A DNA stretch of 64,000 bases, taken from contig JAGTXO010000007.1 of NCBI GenBank assembly GCA_019448385.1, positions 1,240,001 to 1,304,000 of the forward strand, read 5' to 3'. Under the pieces are notes generated by a model. That model was not told the DNA's origin and ran no database searches. It saw nothing but the letters and a program-made list of their open reading frames with translations. Numbering within the stretch: position 1 is the first letter of the stretch; each line of letters opens with the position of its first letter. This DNA is from Diacronema lutheri (lineage: Eukaryota > Haptophyta > Pavlovophyceae > Pavlovales > Pavlovaceae). The translations under genes were made by a program, and so were the position numbers. Below, piece after piece: positions 45,902 to 54,553 of this stretch.

Positions 45902-46585
45902 ATGCCAAAGTCGAAGCGCGAGCGGAAGGTGACGCTGAGCAAGACGAAGGGGAAGGGGTTCAAGGGGAAGGAGAAGATCGTCGATGAGGTGCGCGCGTGC
46001 GTCGAGCGGTACACGTCGGTCTACGTCTACACAGCGGACAACCTGCGCAGCGCGCCCCTCCAGGTCATCCGCACGGACTGGGCGGACTCGCGCCTCTTCT
46101 TCGGCCGCGGCAAGCAGCTCGCGGTGGCGCTTGGGCGCACGCCCGAGGCAGAGGTGCGCACAGGCCTCTCGCGCGTCGCGAACGCCCTCGTCGGCCGCGA
46201 GGGCGGCCTCCTCTTCACGAGCAGGCCGCGCGCCGACGTCGTGCGCTACTTTGCAAACTTTGCGCACGCCGAGTTTGCGCGCGCGGGCTTCGTCGCGACC
46301 GAGACGCGGACGCTGCCCGCGGGGCCGCTAGACACGTTTGCGCACTCGATCGAACCGTACCTGCGCAAGCTCGGCATGCCAACGACGCTCGACTGCGGCG
46401 TGGTGACGCTGCAGAAGGGCTACACGGTTTGCACGGTAGGCGAGAAGCTGAGCGCAGACCAGGCCAAGGTGCTCCAGTTGCTCGGCGTGAAAATGGCCGA
46501 GTTCAAGCTGCGCTTGCACGCCGCTTGGAGCGACGGGGTCTTTGACGAGGCGCTCGAGGCGGAGCCGGTGGGCCCACCAGAGTGA
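45902..46585 (+). CDS. MRT4: Ribosome assembly factor Mrt4
   Basis: Mrt4 is a nucleolar P0-like protein that occupies the P-stalk site on pre-60S particles and is later exchanged for P0. The 227-residue intronless product starts MPKSKRERKVTLSKT, the diagnostic basic N terminus. It has the L10-like core (SRLFFGRGKQLAVALG, GLLFTSRP), the insertion-domain end FAHSIEPYLRKLGMPT and the rRNA-contact region KGYTVCTVGEKLSADQAK. There is no acidic P-protein tail, as expected for Mrt4 and unlike P0. Length is close to yeast and human Mrt4. It converges on a membrane-protein gene whose stop codon lies in a 32-bp palindrome. Confidence 0.95.
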   Translation: MPKSKRERKVTLSKTKGKGFKGKEKIVDEVRACVERYTSVYVYTADNLRSAPLQVIRTDWADSRLFFGRGKQLAVALGRTPEAEVRTGLSRVANALVGREGGLLFTSRPRADVVRYFANFAHAEFARAGFVATETRTLPAGPLDTFAHSIEPYLRKLGMPTTLDCGVVTLQKGYTVCTVGEKLSADQAKVLQLLGVKMAEFKLRLHAAWSDGVFDEALEAEPVGPPE

Positions 46586-46668
46586 AGAGAGGGACAGGTG
46601 GTGTGCCCCTTTGGGTGTGGCAGGTGCTTCGCCGCTCAGCGCCGGCTCGCCCCCTCGGGCTGTGCACG

Positions 46669-46700
46669 GACTGAGTCGCGCGCGCGCGCGCGACTCAGTC
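46669..46700. repeat. 32-bp perfect palindrome at convergent 3' ends
   Basis: GACTGAGTCGCGCGCG from 46669 and its exact complement up to 46700, with no spacer. It covers the stop codon (46695-46697) of the minus-strand gene and lies 84 bp past the Mrt4 stop. The alternating CG centre could also adopt Z-DNA. Confidence 0.95.
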
Positions 46701-47654
46701 GCGCCACTTGGTGAGCATGTAGCCGACGGCGTAGGTCGCCGCGGCGCGCGCGAGCAGCGGCACGCCGCACCGCGCAGAGACGAGGAGCAGCTCGCGCAGC
46801 GCCATCGCCCCAAAGTAAAACGTGAGCAGCACGGCGAGCAGCCCGAGCAGGAAGGCGTATTGCGTGGCGCGCGGCAGCGTGATGTCCAGAAAGAAGTACG
46901 GAAAATTGACGCCGTTTCCCGCCGAGCGCCCCTTGCCCTCCCGCGCGAGCCGCGCGAGCGCCGGCGCGCGCAGCCACGAGAAGGCGATGAACGCCGTGCC
47001 CCACGCGATGCCGACGGCGGCGTGCGCGACGGTAATCGGCAGCTGACCGATGAGCAGCTCGGTCAGGATCTCGAGCACGTTCCAGTTGTGCATGACAAGG
47101 TTCTGCGGCTCGTCCAGGTCGTGCTGCACGCCAAAGCGCAGCAGCTCGGGCCAGATCACAAATGAGACGACGACGGTCACGACGAGCCCGCAGCCCGCAG
47201 TCATCTCGAAGAGCAGGTGCGTGATGTACAGCACGCGCGCGGGCACAACGCCCTCCGCGCCCAGCGCGAGTGCGGCGCTGCACGCCGCGCCGAGCGCAAA
47301 GAAGGCGCCCTGCGCCGCAAAGCACCAGATGGTGAAGAAGGAGCATAGCCGTGGCAGGCCGCGCAGCCAGATCGTTTCAGTCTGCAGGTGACTGCCGAGC
47401 TCGCGCTTGTACACAGCGATGAGCGGCATCGCGGGCAGGAGCGCAGTCTGCACGATCATGAACGCGTGGCCGAGCGCAAACAGGCCGCGCAGGGCGCACA
47501 GGCACGCCGGCCCGACGGCCTCCGAGCCACCGGCCTGCTCAAGCGTAACGATGGGCGTGCGATCCAACGCGAGCATGGCGCCGGAGACGACAGCCATCAC
47601 GACGCCGAGCGCGATGGTGGCGAGGGGGGGCACCGTCTGCTTCTGGTTAGCCAT
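46695..47654 (-). CDS. Polytopic membrane protein, AIG1/rolling-stone-like
   Basis: A 319-residue intronless product with about seven hydrophobic helices. The order of motifs recalls the FAR-17a/AIG1 and rolling-stone type families: LVMHNWNVLEILTE, then IGQLPITVAHAAVG, then GTAFIAFSW, then NFPYFFLDITLP, with conserved His and aromatic positions. AIG1 members are Thr/His hydrolases of fatty-acid esters of hydroxy fatty acids, but I cannot match the catalytic pair here, so activity is not claimed. A related protein is encoded at 57532-58386 in this window. The frame opens upstream with an alternative codon; the first in-frame ATG is 47654. Divergent from the ankyrin gene, with 78 bp between start codons. 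Confidence 0.75.
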   Translation of the reverse strand: MANQKQTVPPLATIALGVVMAVVSGAMLALDRTPIVTLEQAGGSEAVGPACLCALRGLFALGHAFMIVQTALLPAMPLIAVYKRELGSHLQTETIWLRGLPRLCSFFTIWCFAAQGAFFALGAACSAALALGAEGVVPARVLYITHLLFEMTAGCGLVVTVVVSFVIWPELLRFGVQHDLDEPQNLVMHNWNVLEILTELLIGQLPITVAHAAVGIAWGTAFIAFSWLRAPALARLAREGKGRSAGNGVNFPYFFLDITLPRATQYAFLLGLLAVLLTFYFGAMALRELLLVSARCGVPLLARAAATYAVGYMLTKWRD

Positions 47655-47710
47655 CGGCTCGAATCTTTCTACCCCCCATCCCCCCATATGGGTACGTACT
47701 TTAAGATTTG

Positions 47711-47734
47711 ACTCGGACTTTTACTCGGACCAAT
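47711..47734 (+). promoter_or_regulatory. Repeated ACTCGGAC and CCAAT just before the ankyrin gene
   Basis: ACTCGGAC occurs at 47711-47718 and 47723-47730, and CCAAT overlaps the ATG at 47733. A similar TCGGACCAATG stands in the divergent gap near 61122-61132. These may be core-promoter elements of this genome. The evidence is weak, being only two sites. Confidence 0.3.
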
Positions 47735-48572
47735 GGCCGAGGTCCGCCGCGAGGTCGAGCGCGCGTGCGCGACCGGCGATGCTGAGCGCGTGCGCGCGAT
47801 GCTCTGCCGAAGCGCCGATGTGCGCGCGTTCGACTCGGCGGAGGGCTGGTCGGCCCTGATGCACGCGTCCTTCCACGGCCACGTCGACTGCGTGCGCGCG
47901 CTCGTGCGCGCCGGCGCGGCGCACGCGGGCCCGTCCGCGCTCATGCTCGCGAGCCAGGAGGGGCACATCGAGTGCGCGCGCGAGCTGCTCGAGGCCGGGG
48001 CGGATGCGAACTACGCCACGGCGTTCGGCCACACCGCGCTCATGAGCGCCATCCATCGGTGCCCGGAGCACGCGCGCCTGCCTGCGGTTCAGCTGCTCTG
48101 CGCGTACGGCGCGCGGCGCGAATCGCTCTTCGGCCGGCACGGGCCTGAGCTGCACGGCTTGCCCGCCGACTGCGCGTCGTGGCTTTGCGCGACAAGACGC
48201 TGGTGCAGCGCGCTGCACCACGTCGAGCTCCTGCCCGCCGCGCGCGTGCGCGCGCTCATCCTGGCCGGCGCCGACGTGCATGCGTCCGATGGCGGTGAGG
48301 ACGCGCCCACGCCGCTCGTGCTCGCGTGCGCGCTCCTCGCGCGCAGCGCGACGGGGCACGAAGGCGCGCAGCTCGTGCTCGACGCGGCGGCGCCGTGGTC
48401 GCCGCGCACGGCGTCGCTCTTCCCCGCGCACGCGCGCACGCGCGCGCGCGCCGTGCTGCTGCTCGGCCACCAGCTCGCCCGCGCCGCGTACTTTGCGGGT
48501 CAGGAGCGCGCGTTCGTCGACGTGTGGCTGCAGCACGTGATGGCGCACGCGATCAGTCGCGCCTGCGTCTAG
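47733..48572 (+). CDS. Ankyrin-repeat protein
   Basis: A 279-residue intronless product. The first half has three clear ankyrin repeats (GWSALMHASFHGHVDCVRAL, PSALMLASQEGHIECARELL, GHTALMSAIHRC) and a fourth is suggested by ARVRALILAGADVHASDGG. The second half keeps the helix-turn-helix spacing but has lost most consensus residues. Such proteins act as binding adaptors; the partner is unknown. The ATG at 47733 is the first in frame and follows a CCAAT box directly, so the leader would be very short or transcription starts further up. It converges on the ABC transporter gene. Confidence 0.85.
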   Translation: MAEVRREVERACATGDAERVRAMLCRSADVRAFDSAEGWSALMHASFHGHVDCVRALVRAGAAHAGPSALMLASQEGHIECARELLEAGADANYATAFGHTALMSAIHRCPEHARLPAVQLLCAYGARRESLFGRHGPELHGLPADCASWLCATRRWCSALHHVELLPAARVRALILAGADVHASDGGEDAPTPLVLACALLARSATGHEGAQLVLDAAAPWSPRTASLFPAHARTRARAVLLLGHQLARAAYFAGQERAFVDVWLQHVMAHAISRACV

Positions 48573-48580
48573 CTAGCAGC

Positions 48581-48600
48581 CGCCCCCGGTGCGGGGGGCG
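48581..48600. repeat. GC hairpin just past a stop codon
   Basis: CGCCCCC (48581-48587), six-base loop, GGGGGCG (48594-48600), nine bases after the ankyrin gene's stop and before the facing ABC gene's stop. It has the shape of a terminator hairpin, but this is a eukaryote and no T run follows. Confidence 0.5.
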
Positions 48601-48675
48601 AGCTGAGCCGAGCCCCGTCTGCCGTGCACCTCCGTGACAAAATCAGTGGTCAGGGCACGCATCAGCGGACGAGCA

Positions 48676-50512
48676 TCAGAGGACGTAGTCACCCTCGCGC
48701 TGCAGCAGCACGCGTGACCACGCCCAATCGGCAACAATGACGCTCACGCCCGCGCTCACGACGGCGGTCGTGATCGCGCGCGGCACGGCGCGCATCGGCA
48801 GGTCGGCGTCGCGCCGCGCGGACAGCTCGGCCGCTGCGAGGACGAGCGCGATGAACGAGGCCGACTTGAGCGCGTGGTGGAGGGGCGGCCATGTCGCGAG
48901 CTCGATCGCGTCCGCGCGCAGCACGGGCAGCGCGCACGCGAGCGGCGCCGCCGCGCAGCGCAGCCGGAGCCGCGGGATGAGCGCGTCGCGCACGCGCGTC
49001 CAAAACCAGCTGTCGGCGTGCAGCAGCGCGCCCACGGCGCCCGCGCTCGGCGCGGCAGCGGACGGGTCAAGGCCGTACCACGCGCCGACGGCCGCGGCGA
49101 GGAAGAGCGCGAGCGCGGTGCCCGCCGCCGAGAGGAGCGGCGCGGCGACCAACGCAGCGAGGGCGGCGGGCACCAGGCTCCAGCGCAGCGGGCTGACGCC
49201 GAGCGTACGCAGCAGCTTGTTCTGGTGCGACGCGGCCATGCTCGCAACGTCGCCCGCGTACGAGCCTGCGCGCGCGCGCGCGCGCACACGCGCCGGCGGT
49301 GGCAGCCGCGGCGCGCGTGAGGTGCGCGTCGGCGCGTCCGCGCGTCCGCGCGCGGGCGCGCGCGCGCGCGCGCGCCAGCGCACCGCCGATTCGTCCGGCG
49401 AGAAGGAGAGCCGTGAGGAGAGGGCCGAGCTCGAGCACGAAGAGCTTTGTCACGCCGCCCGCGTAGAGCGCGGCGCGCGCGCCGGGCATCAGCCCGTCCA
49501 CCATCCCGCGCGCCTTGGCGCGCACCGCCATCATTGTCATCGCCTGCTGCATCGGCGGGGCGTCAGCACCGAGCAGCATGCGGACGAGGGGCGCGACCTG
49601 CTCGTCGAGCACGCCCTCGACCGCGCGGTGCACGTCGACGCGCGCGAGCAGGTCGGCGAGGAGAGCGGAGACGGCGAGACCCGCCGCGCCGAAGGCAAGC
49701 AGGATCAGCGGCAGCGAGAGCGCGCAGTAATCCAACATCCGCGCGCGCAGCCGCGGCGCAAATCTGTGCGCGCGCAAGTGGCCGGTGCGGTGCGCGCGCT
49801 CGGCCGCCGGCTCGACGCGCGCGCTCGGGTGGAGCTGGACGACCGCGTCGCGCGCCACGTCGTGCACGAGTGCGTCGAGGTCGCGCTGGTGCGACACGAG
49901 CACGAGCGCCGTGCCGCGCCGCCGCAGCGCGCGGATCTCCGCGGCGACGGCCGCGCCGACCTCCGCGTCGAGGCCGGTGAACGGCTCGTCGAGCACGACG
50001 ACACGCTTGGCCTGCGCGAGCTGCAGGGCGAGGGAGGCGCGGCGTGCCATCCCGCCCGATAGCTCGCCCGCCATCTTGCCGCCGTCGCGCGCCCAGTCCA
50101 GCCCGACCGCCTCGACGAGCCGCTTGGCCTCGGCGCCGACCGCCGCGTCGCCCGAGCCGCCCGCGAGCCGCCGACCCGAGAGCGCGAGCGCGGCGGCGAC
50201 GTTGCCGCCGACGCTGAGCGAATCGACGAGCGTAGTCGTCTGGAAGAGCGCGCCCACGCGCTCGCGTGGCGGCACGTCCGCGCGCCAGCGCACGCGCGCC
50301 TCGATTCCCAGCGTCGCGAGCCGCGAGCGCGCCGTGAGCCCGGCGAGCGCGCCGCTCAGCGTCGTCTTGCCGACGCCCGTGCCGCCGCGCAGGTGGACGC
50401 ATTCGCCCGCGCGCAGCTCGATGCGCACCGTCTCGTTCGCGAACGGGCAGCGTGCGGCGTCCACGACCCGCGCCTCGAGCGTGACGAGCGGCTCGTCACC
50501 ACCCGACGCCAT
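48676..50512 (-). CDS. ABC ATPase fused to MlaE-type permease (lipid transporter)
   Basis: Two exons, 50512-49384 and 49265-48676 (572 residues; 118-bp intron, phase 1). Residues 1-240 form an ABC ATPase: Walker A GGTGVGKTT, the signature LSGGMARR, Walker B VVVLDEPFTGLD and a switch His in VSHQRD. The rest is an MlaE/TGD1-type permease with several hydrophobic helices and the family hallmark LLLAGRIGG, then SYAGDVASM and LRTLGVSPLRW across the splice junction. In bacteria MlaF and MlaE, and in plants TGD3 and TGD1, are separate chains; here they are one. The plant complex imports lipid into plastids. A plastid role is inferred from family only, because no transit peptide is obvious before MASGGDEP. 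Divergent from the lipocalin gene, 84 bp between ATGs. Confidence 0.9.
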
Positions 50513-50596
50513 CGCCTTTGAGCGGAAGACGCCGAGGAGGAAACTCCCGCGGGATCTTCCACCATCCGCCGTCTCGCTCGCGTGTCGTCCGCCGTC

Positions 50597-51130
50597 ATGG
50601 GCAAGCTCGAGCCGCTCAAGGCGATGGACAAGAAGATCGAACTGGGCAAGTTCATGGGCTCGTGGTACGTGCTCGCGCACATCCCCGTCTTCGTCGAAAA
50701 GAACGCGTGGAACGCCGTGGAGACGTACAAGTGGGACGCGGCGAACAAGCGCTTTGGCGTGCACTACAAGTTCAACGAGGCCAAGGCGGACGGCAAGGTG
50801 AGTGAGTCGGAGCAGCGCGGGTACATCCACAACTACGACACGTTCACCGACCTGCGCGTCTCGCCCAAGCTCCCGCTCTTTGGCTACACGCCCCTCCGGC
50901 TGCCGTACCTGATCTGCCACCTCTCGGACGACTACCAGACGACAATTGTCGGCTACCCGTCGCGCTCCTACCTGTGGATCATGGCGCGCACGCCCACGCT
51001 GCCGGACGCGGAGTACGCCAAGCTCATCGACAAGACAAAGCAGATGGGGTACGACCCCGCGCAGATCCGCAAGGTGCCGCAGGAGCCGTCGTCACCCGCC
51101 TTTGCCGTGCCGACCGCGCCGGTCCCGTGA
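50597..51130 (+). CDS. Lipocalin of the bacterial/apolipoprotein-D type (Blc-like)
   Basis: Lipocalins bind small hydrophobic ligands in a beta-barrel. The 177-residue product has the GxWY motif in KFMGSWYVLAHIPV near residue 27, and the late Blc/temperature-induced-lipocalin signature SYLWIMARTPTLPDAEY. Length is normal. No clear signal peptide precedes it, so it may be cytosolic or membrane-associated like plant temperature-induced lipocalins. The frame opens with GTG at 50582; the first ATG is 50597. It shares its upstream region with the lipid transporter gene, which is suggestive since both handle lipids, but divergent pairs are common here. Confidence 0.9.
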   Translation: MGKLEPLKAMDKKIELGKFMGSWYVLAHIPVFVEKNAWNAVETYKWDAANKRFGVHYKFNEAKADGKVSESEQRGYIHNYDTFTDLRVSPKLPLFGYTPLRLPYLICHLSDDYQTTIVGYPSRSYLWIMARTPTLPDAEYAKLIDKTKQMGYDPAQIRKVPQEPSSPAFAVPTAPVP

Positions 51131-51426
51131 GCTCCCGTGCGCGCAGCACGCCAAGCCGCGGTCGTGGGCTCGCGCCGGCAGCCGACGCCGCGCGCGCGAG
51201 CTTGCGTCGCGTCGCACGCCACGTGGGCACCACGCACTGCGCGCGCGCGCGCGAGCACATCGCGCGCGCGCTCTGTACAAATTCGACAGACTTGAAAGGA
51301 ATGGGGCACTGGGCAGGCGATGATTGCGGCGGCGCACCTCAGTTCTCAGTCCTCACTCTCGTCTCTGTCTCTCAGCCCAACGGCCAGTCGGCGTGGCCAG
51401 ACAGGTCGTGGGCATCGAGCAGATGG
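51131..51426. other. Convergent spacer, nothing recognised
   Basis: A 296-bp gap between the lipocalin stop and the RAP-domain gene stop. It is rich in CG alternation near 51185-51275 and less GC-rich after 51275. GGCCAG occurs twice near 51385-51402. No gene or strong hairpin is seen. Confidence 0.5.
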
Positions 51427-54306
51427 CTACGCGGCGGGCGGCTCCGCCGCAGGCGCAGACACGGACGATGGCGGCCGTCGCGCGGTGGCGACGGGGTGTC
51501 GCACGAGCAGCCCGGCGTCTTGCGCGAGCAGGTCGGCGAGGTGCGCGGCGAGCTGCTCATGTGAGCCGCGGTGCGCGTTCCACGTGTGCGCGAAGACCTC
51601 GACGAGCTTGTAGCCGTGCATGCGGAGCAGCCTGTGCTTCTGACTTGAGTAGGAGAGCGTTTGCCCAAAGAGGAGGTGCGACGCGCCGTGCACCTCGATG
51701 AGCACGGGCAGGCCGTCGAGGCGCATGTCGACGTGGTACGTGAGCGCGCCGGCGGCGAGCGGGATCGAGATCGGCACCTCCTGCCGATACTTGAGCCCGA
51801 GTGCACGCAGCATTGCGCACACCTCGAGCTGCAGCTCAGACACGAGGGGCCCGCTGCGCGCAGCGGACGCCTCGTGCGCGCGCTGCAGCGCCGTCCACGT
51901 GCGCGCGCGGATGGGCGGCAGCGCGGCGGGCGCCTCGAGCTCGATCGACGCGAGCGCGAGGAAGAGCTGCGCCTCGGTGCTCAGGTTCCACCCAAGCCAC
52001 GCGCGCCCGGGCGCGGCCACGGACTGCGGCTCCGAGCCAATGGCCACGGACTGCGGCTCCGAGCCAATGGCCGCGGACTGCGGCTCCGAGCCAATCGCCG
52101 CGGACTGCGGCTCCGAGCCAATCGCCACGTCGGCGTGCGGCCGCTGGGCTGTGACGGGTACGGCGGGCGTCGCGCGCGCCGCGCCGAGCGGGCCGAGCTG
52201 CGGGACGGGGAAGAAGGGGCGGCGCGACATCTGCCGCTTGCCGTGCGGCGGCACGCGCGGCGCGGAGCGCGCGTCGTCGGGCGCGGGCGCGCGTGCGCTC
52301 GGTGCGGCCTCCTCGAGCAATGGCGGCCCAAGCGCCTCAAGGCGGCCTACGATGGCGGCGACGAGCGTGCGCAGCGGCGCGACGAAGAAGCGCCCGGCCT
52401 GCGAGATGCCCCACAGCGCGCGCACGCCGTCGACGCTGCTTGCACGCGCGTCGACAAGCCGCTCGCTCGCCACGTCCGTCAGCTCAGACCACAGCCAGTT
52501 CGCGCCGCGCCGCTCGGCGGGCGCGTCGGCGCCGGCGGGGTGAAAGGGCGCGGGCGCGGGTGAGCGCGCGAGCTGGTGCGTGGCCGTCTTGCCGAGCGCC
52601 CAGATCAGGTTGGCGAGTTGCAGCTCGCTGAGCCGAGCGGCGCGCAGGCCGCCGTCGACAAGGACGACGCGAGCGAGCAGCGCGTGCAGCGCGGGCACGG
52701 ATCCGAGCCCAATGCGCGTCATCGCGACGAGCAGGTCGGTCGAGCGCGACGCGTCGAGCTGCGCGACGAACGCGCCGTCCGCGACGATCCGCTCGCTGAG
52801 CGCCTCGAAGAGTTCCGTCTCGCATCGCCGGCGCTGTGGGAGCCACGTGCGCAGTTGACCGTAACCCTGTTGCATGCGCACGTACGTAACGGCGAGCAGC
52901 TGCAGCTCGTGCGCGCTCAACGGCTCGGCGTGTGCGGCGGGCGGCTCGGCGCGCGGCGCGGCGCGCGCGCTCTCGGCCACGCCCGCCGCGCCCGCCGCGC
53001 CCGCCGCGCCGAGCCGCGCCGCGCGCTGCACGCGGTGTGCGCGCAGATCGTCGACTCCGCGCACCATGGCGAGCTCGATGAGACGCGCGTACGCGTGCGA
53101 GCTCGCCGCGAGCCACACCGCGCCGACGAGCAGATTGCCCGGCAGCGGCGCGCGGCCCGCGCGCGCGCCGAGCTCGCGCTCGAGCAACGCGACCGCGTCG
53201 TGGTCGGCCGCGCCGCTCACGCGCGCGGCGGCCTCGAGAAGCGCGCCGAGCGCGGCGTCGTCGAGATCGGACGGGTGCTCGGAGGCGAGGCGCAGCGCCG
53301 CGTGCGCGAACGCGCGCGCTTCCGCGCGCACCGCGACCGTCCGGTTTATGCCGGACAGTCGCGCACCGCGCGCGCCCGTGCGTACGCGCGCCGCGCTCGT
53401 GCCCGTGCGCCAACGCGACTCTGGCTCGAGCGAGCACGCGGCACGGAGGAGACGGACGAGCGGCGACACGTCCGCCGCGTCCGCCTCGCCCGCCGCGCCG
53501 CTCGGCTGCGGCCGCGCCGAGAGCGCGAGCATCTCGCGCAGCCGCTGCTGCTGGCGCGCGCGCGCGTACACAGCAAGGAGCGCGCTCTCGGCAAAGTCGC
53601 GCTCGCGGAAGTCGAGCTGGCGCTGGCTCGCGCGCCACTCGGCGAGCAGCTGCGCCAGCTCGCCCAGAGCCACGGCGGGCAGCTGCGCCATCACGCCCTC
53701 GCCGCGCAGCGCCGGCGCGTGCGCGAGCGCGTACGCGAGCGCGCCGAACGCCGGCCTCGCGACCGCCGCGCGCATGTGCGGTAGGAGGGCGCTCATCGCG
53801 TGGATGGCGTCGGGCGCGCTGGTCGGCGTTCGCACGAGCTCGCGCACGCGCCGCGCCACCGCGCCCGTCGTCTCCGTTGACACCACCCCGCACCGCGCGA
53901 ACGCGCCGACGAGCAGAGCGAGCTGCACGCCGCTCATGTCGCGCACGCGCTCGGCGAGCAGCTGGTCGGAGAGGAGAAGGGCCTGCCGGGCGCGCGCGGC
54001 GGCGGCGCCCTGGGCGGGCGTCTTCTCGAGCAGTGCGCACACCGCGCGCACCGCGTCCACCACTTTGCCTGACCGCTCCTTGCCGAGCGCATGCGCGAGC
54101 GTTCGAATCGCGTCCTCCGCGCCGCTGCGCGCCTCTCCGCAGACGAGCTCGAGCCGCGCGAGAGCGCGCTCTCCCGGGCCGGCGTAATCGGCGCCGGGCG
54201 CCAATTGCGCCGGCTGCGCGGCCACATGCGCACCGCGCAGCACAACACGCCGCGCGAGCAGCAGCGGTGTGGCTCGCCGGAGTAGCGCCGCGCAAAGCGC
54301 CGCCAT
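51427..54306 (-). CDS. RAP-domain protein, probable organellar RNA-binding factor
   Basis: A 959-residue intronless product. The C-terminal ~90 residues form a RAP domain: the restriction-endonuclease-like pattern YHVDMRLDGLPVLIEVHGAS, then SQKHRLLRMHGYKLVEV. RAP proteins (FASTK and algal OPR relatives) act on organellar RNA. The central 600 residues are Leu/Ala-rich helical hairpins, consistent with degenerate OPR/FAST repeats, including LSELQLANLIWALGKT, which fits that type. The N terminus (MAALCAALLRRATPLLLARR) is a good mitochondrial or plastid presequence. Between the repeats and the RAP domain are four copies of a 9-residue unit (GSEPQS...). The frame opens with GTG; the first ATG is 54306. 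It is divergent from a very small membrane-protein gene. Confidence 0.85.
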   Translation of the reverse strand: MAALCAALLRRATPLLLARRVVLRGAHVAAQPAQLAPGADYAGPGERALARLELVCGEARSGAEDAIRTLAHALGKERSGKVVDAVRAVCALLEKTPAQGAAAARARQALLLSDQLLAERVRDMSGVQLALLVGAFARCGVVSTETTGAVARRVRELVRTPTSAPDAIHAMSALLPHMRAAVARPAFGALAYALAHAPALRGEGVMAQLPAVALGELAQLLAEWRASQRQLDFRERDFAESALLAVYARARQQQRLREMLALSARPQPSGAAGEADAADVSPLVRLLRAACSLEPESRWRTGTSAARVRTGARGARLSGINRTVAVRAEARAFAHAALRLASEHPSDLDDAALGALLEAAARVSGAADHDAVALLERELGARAGRAPLPGNLLVGAVWLAASSHAYARLIELAMVRGVDDLRAHRVQRAARLGAAGAAGAAGVAESARAAPRAEPPAAHAEPLSAHELQLLAVTYVRMQQGYGQLRTWLPQRRRCETELFEALSERIVADGAFVAQLDASRSTDLLVAMTRIGLGSVPALHALLARVVLVDGGLRAARLSELQLANLIWALGKTATHQLARSPAPAPFHPAGADAPAERRGANWLWSELTDVASERLVDARASSVDGVRALWGISQAGRFFVAPLRTLVAAIVGRLEALGPPLLEEAAPSARAPAPDDARSAPRVPPHGKRQMSRRPFFPVPQLGPLGAARATPAVPVTAQRPHADVAIGSEPQSAAIGSEPQSAAIGSEPQSVAIGSEPQSVAAPGRAWLGWNLSTEAQLFLALASIELEAPAALPPIRARTWTALQRAHEASAARSGPLVSELQLEVCAMLRALGLKYRQEVPISIPLAAGALTYHVDMRLDGLPVLIEVHGASHLLFGQTLSYSSQKHRLLRMHGYKLVEVFAHTWNAHRGSHEQLAAHLADLLAQDAGLLVRHPVATARRPPSSVSAPAAEPPAA
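52017..52124. repeat. 27-bp coding tandem repeat in the RAP-domain gene
   Basis: Four head-to-tail copies of a 27-bp unit encoding nine residues (IGSEPQS[AV]A in phase), differing at two positions. The repeat keeps frame, and its near identity suggests recent growth. Confidence 0.95.
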
Positions 54307-54388
54307 CGAGGCGTGCACGCGGTGTGCTTTTTAAAGATCGGCGCGTTTCGCCAATCCGCCCCAAGCAAAGCAAGCCCAGAGCGCACCC

Positions 54389-54553
54389 ATGGCCCGCGAG
54401 TCCTTCATGGCCTTCTGCATGCGCGAGGCGGGGCGGCCGATGGGATGGCCGCTGATGGTCGGCATCGGCGTCTCGTTCTTCGTTTGCGCGCTCCTCCCGG
54501 CCACCGCCGGCGGCGACAAGAAGGCCAGCAAGTACGCCACACCGCATCACTAG
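54389..54553 (+). CDS. 54-residue single-pass membrane protein
   Basis: A short frame from the ATG at 54389 encodes 54 residues with one clear membrane helix (PLMVGIGVSFFVCALLPA) flanked by a basic/Met-rich N terminus (MARESFMAFCMREAG) and a polar tail (GGDKKASKYATPHH). Composition is ordinary, unlike nearby chance frames, and the start sits 83 bp from the divergent RAP-domain gene, a spacing typical of this window. It resembles small accessory subunits of mitochondrial respiratory complexes or ATP synthase in size and shape, but I cannot name the family. Confidence 0.7.
   Translation: MARESFMAFCMREAGRPMGWPLMVGIGVSFFVCALLPATAGGDKKASKYATPHH

Noticed and set aside
49447-50062. Plus-strand Arg/Ser/Ala frames opposite the ABC ATPase
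   Set aside because: Walker A, signature and Walker B are intact on the minus strand, so the plus frames are shadows.
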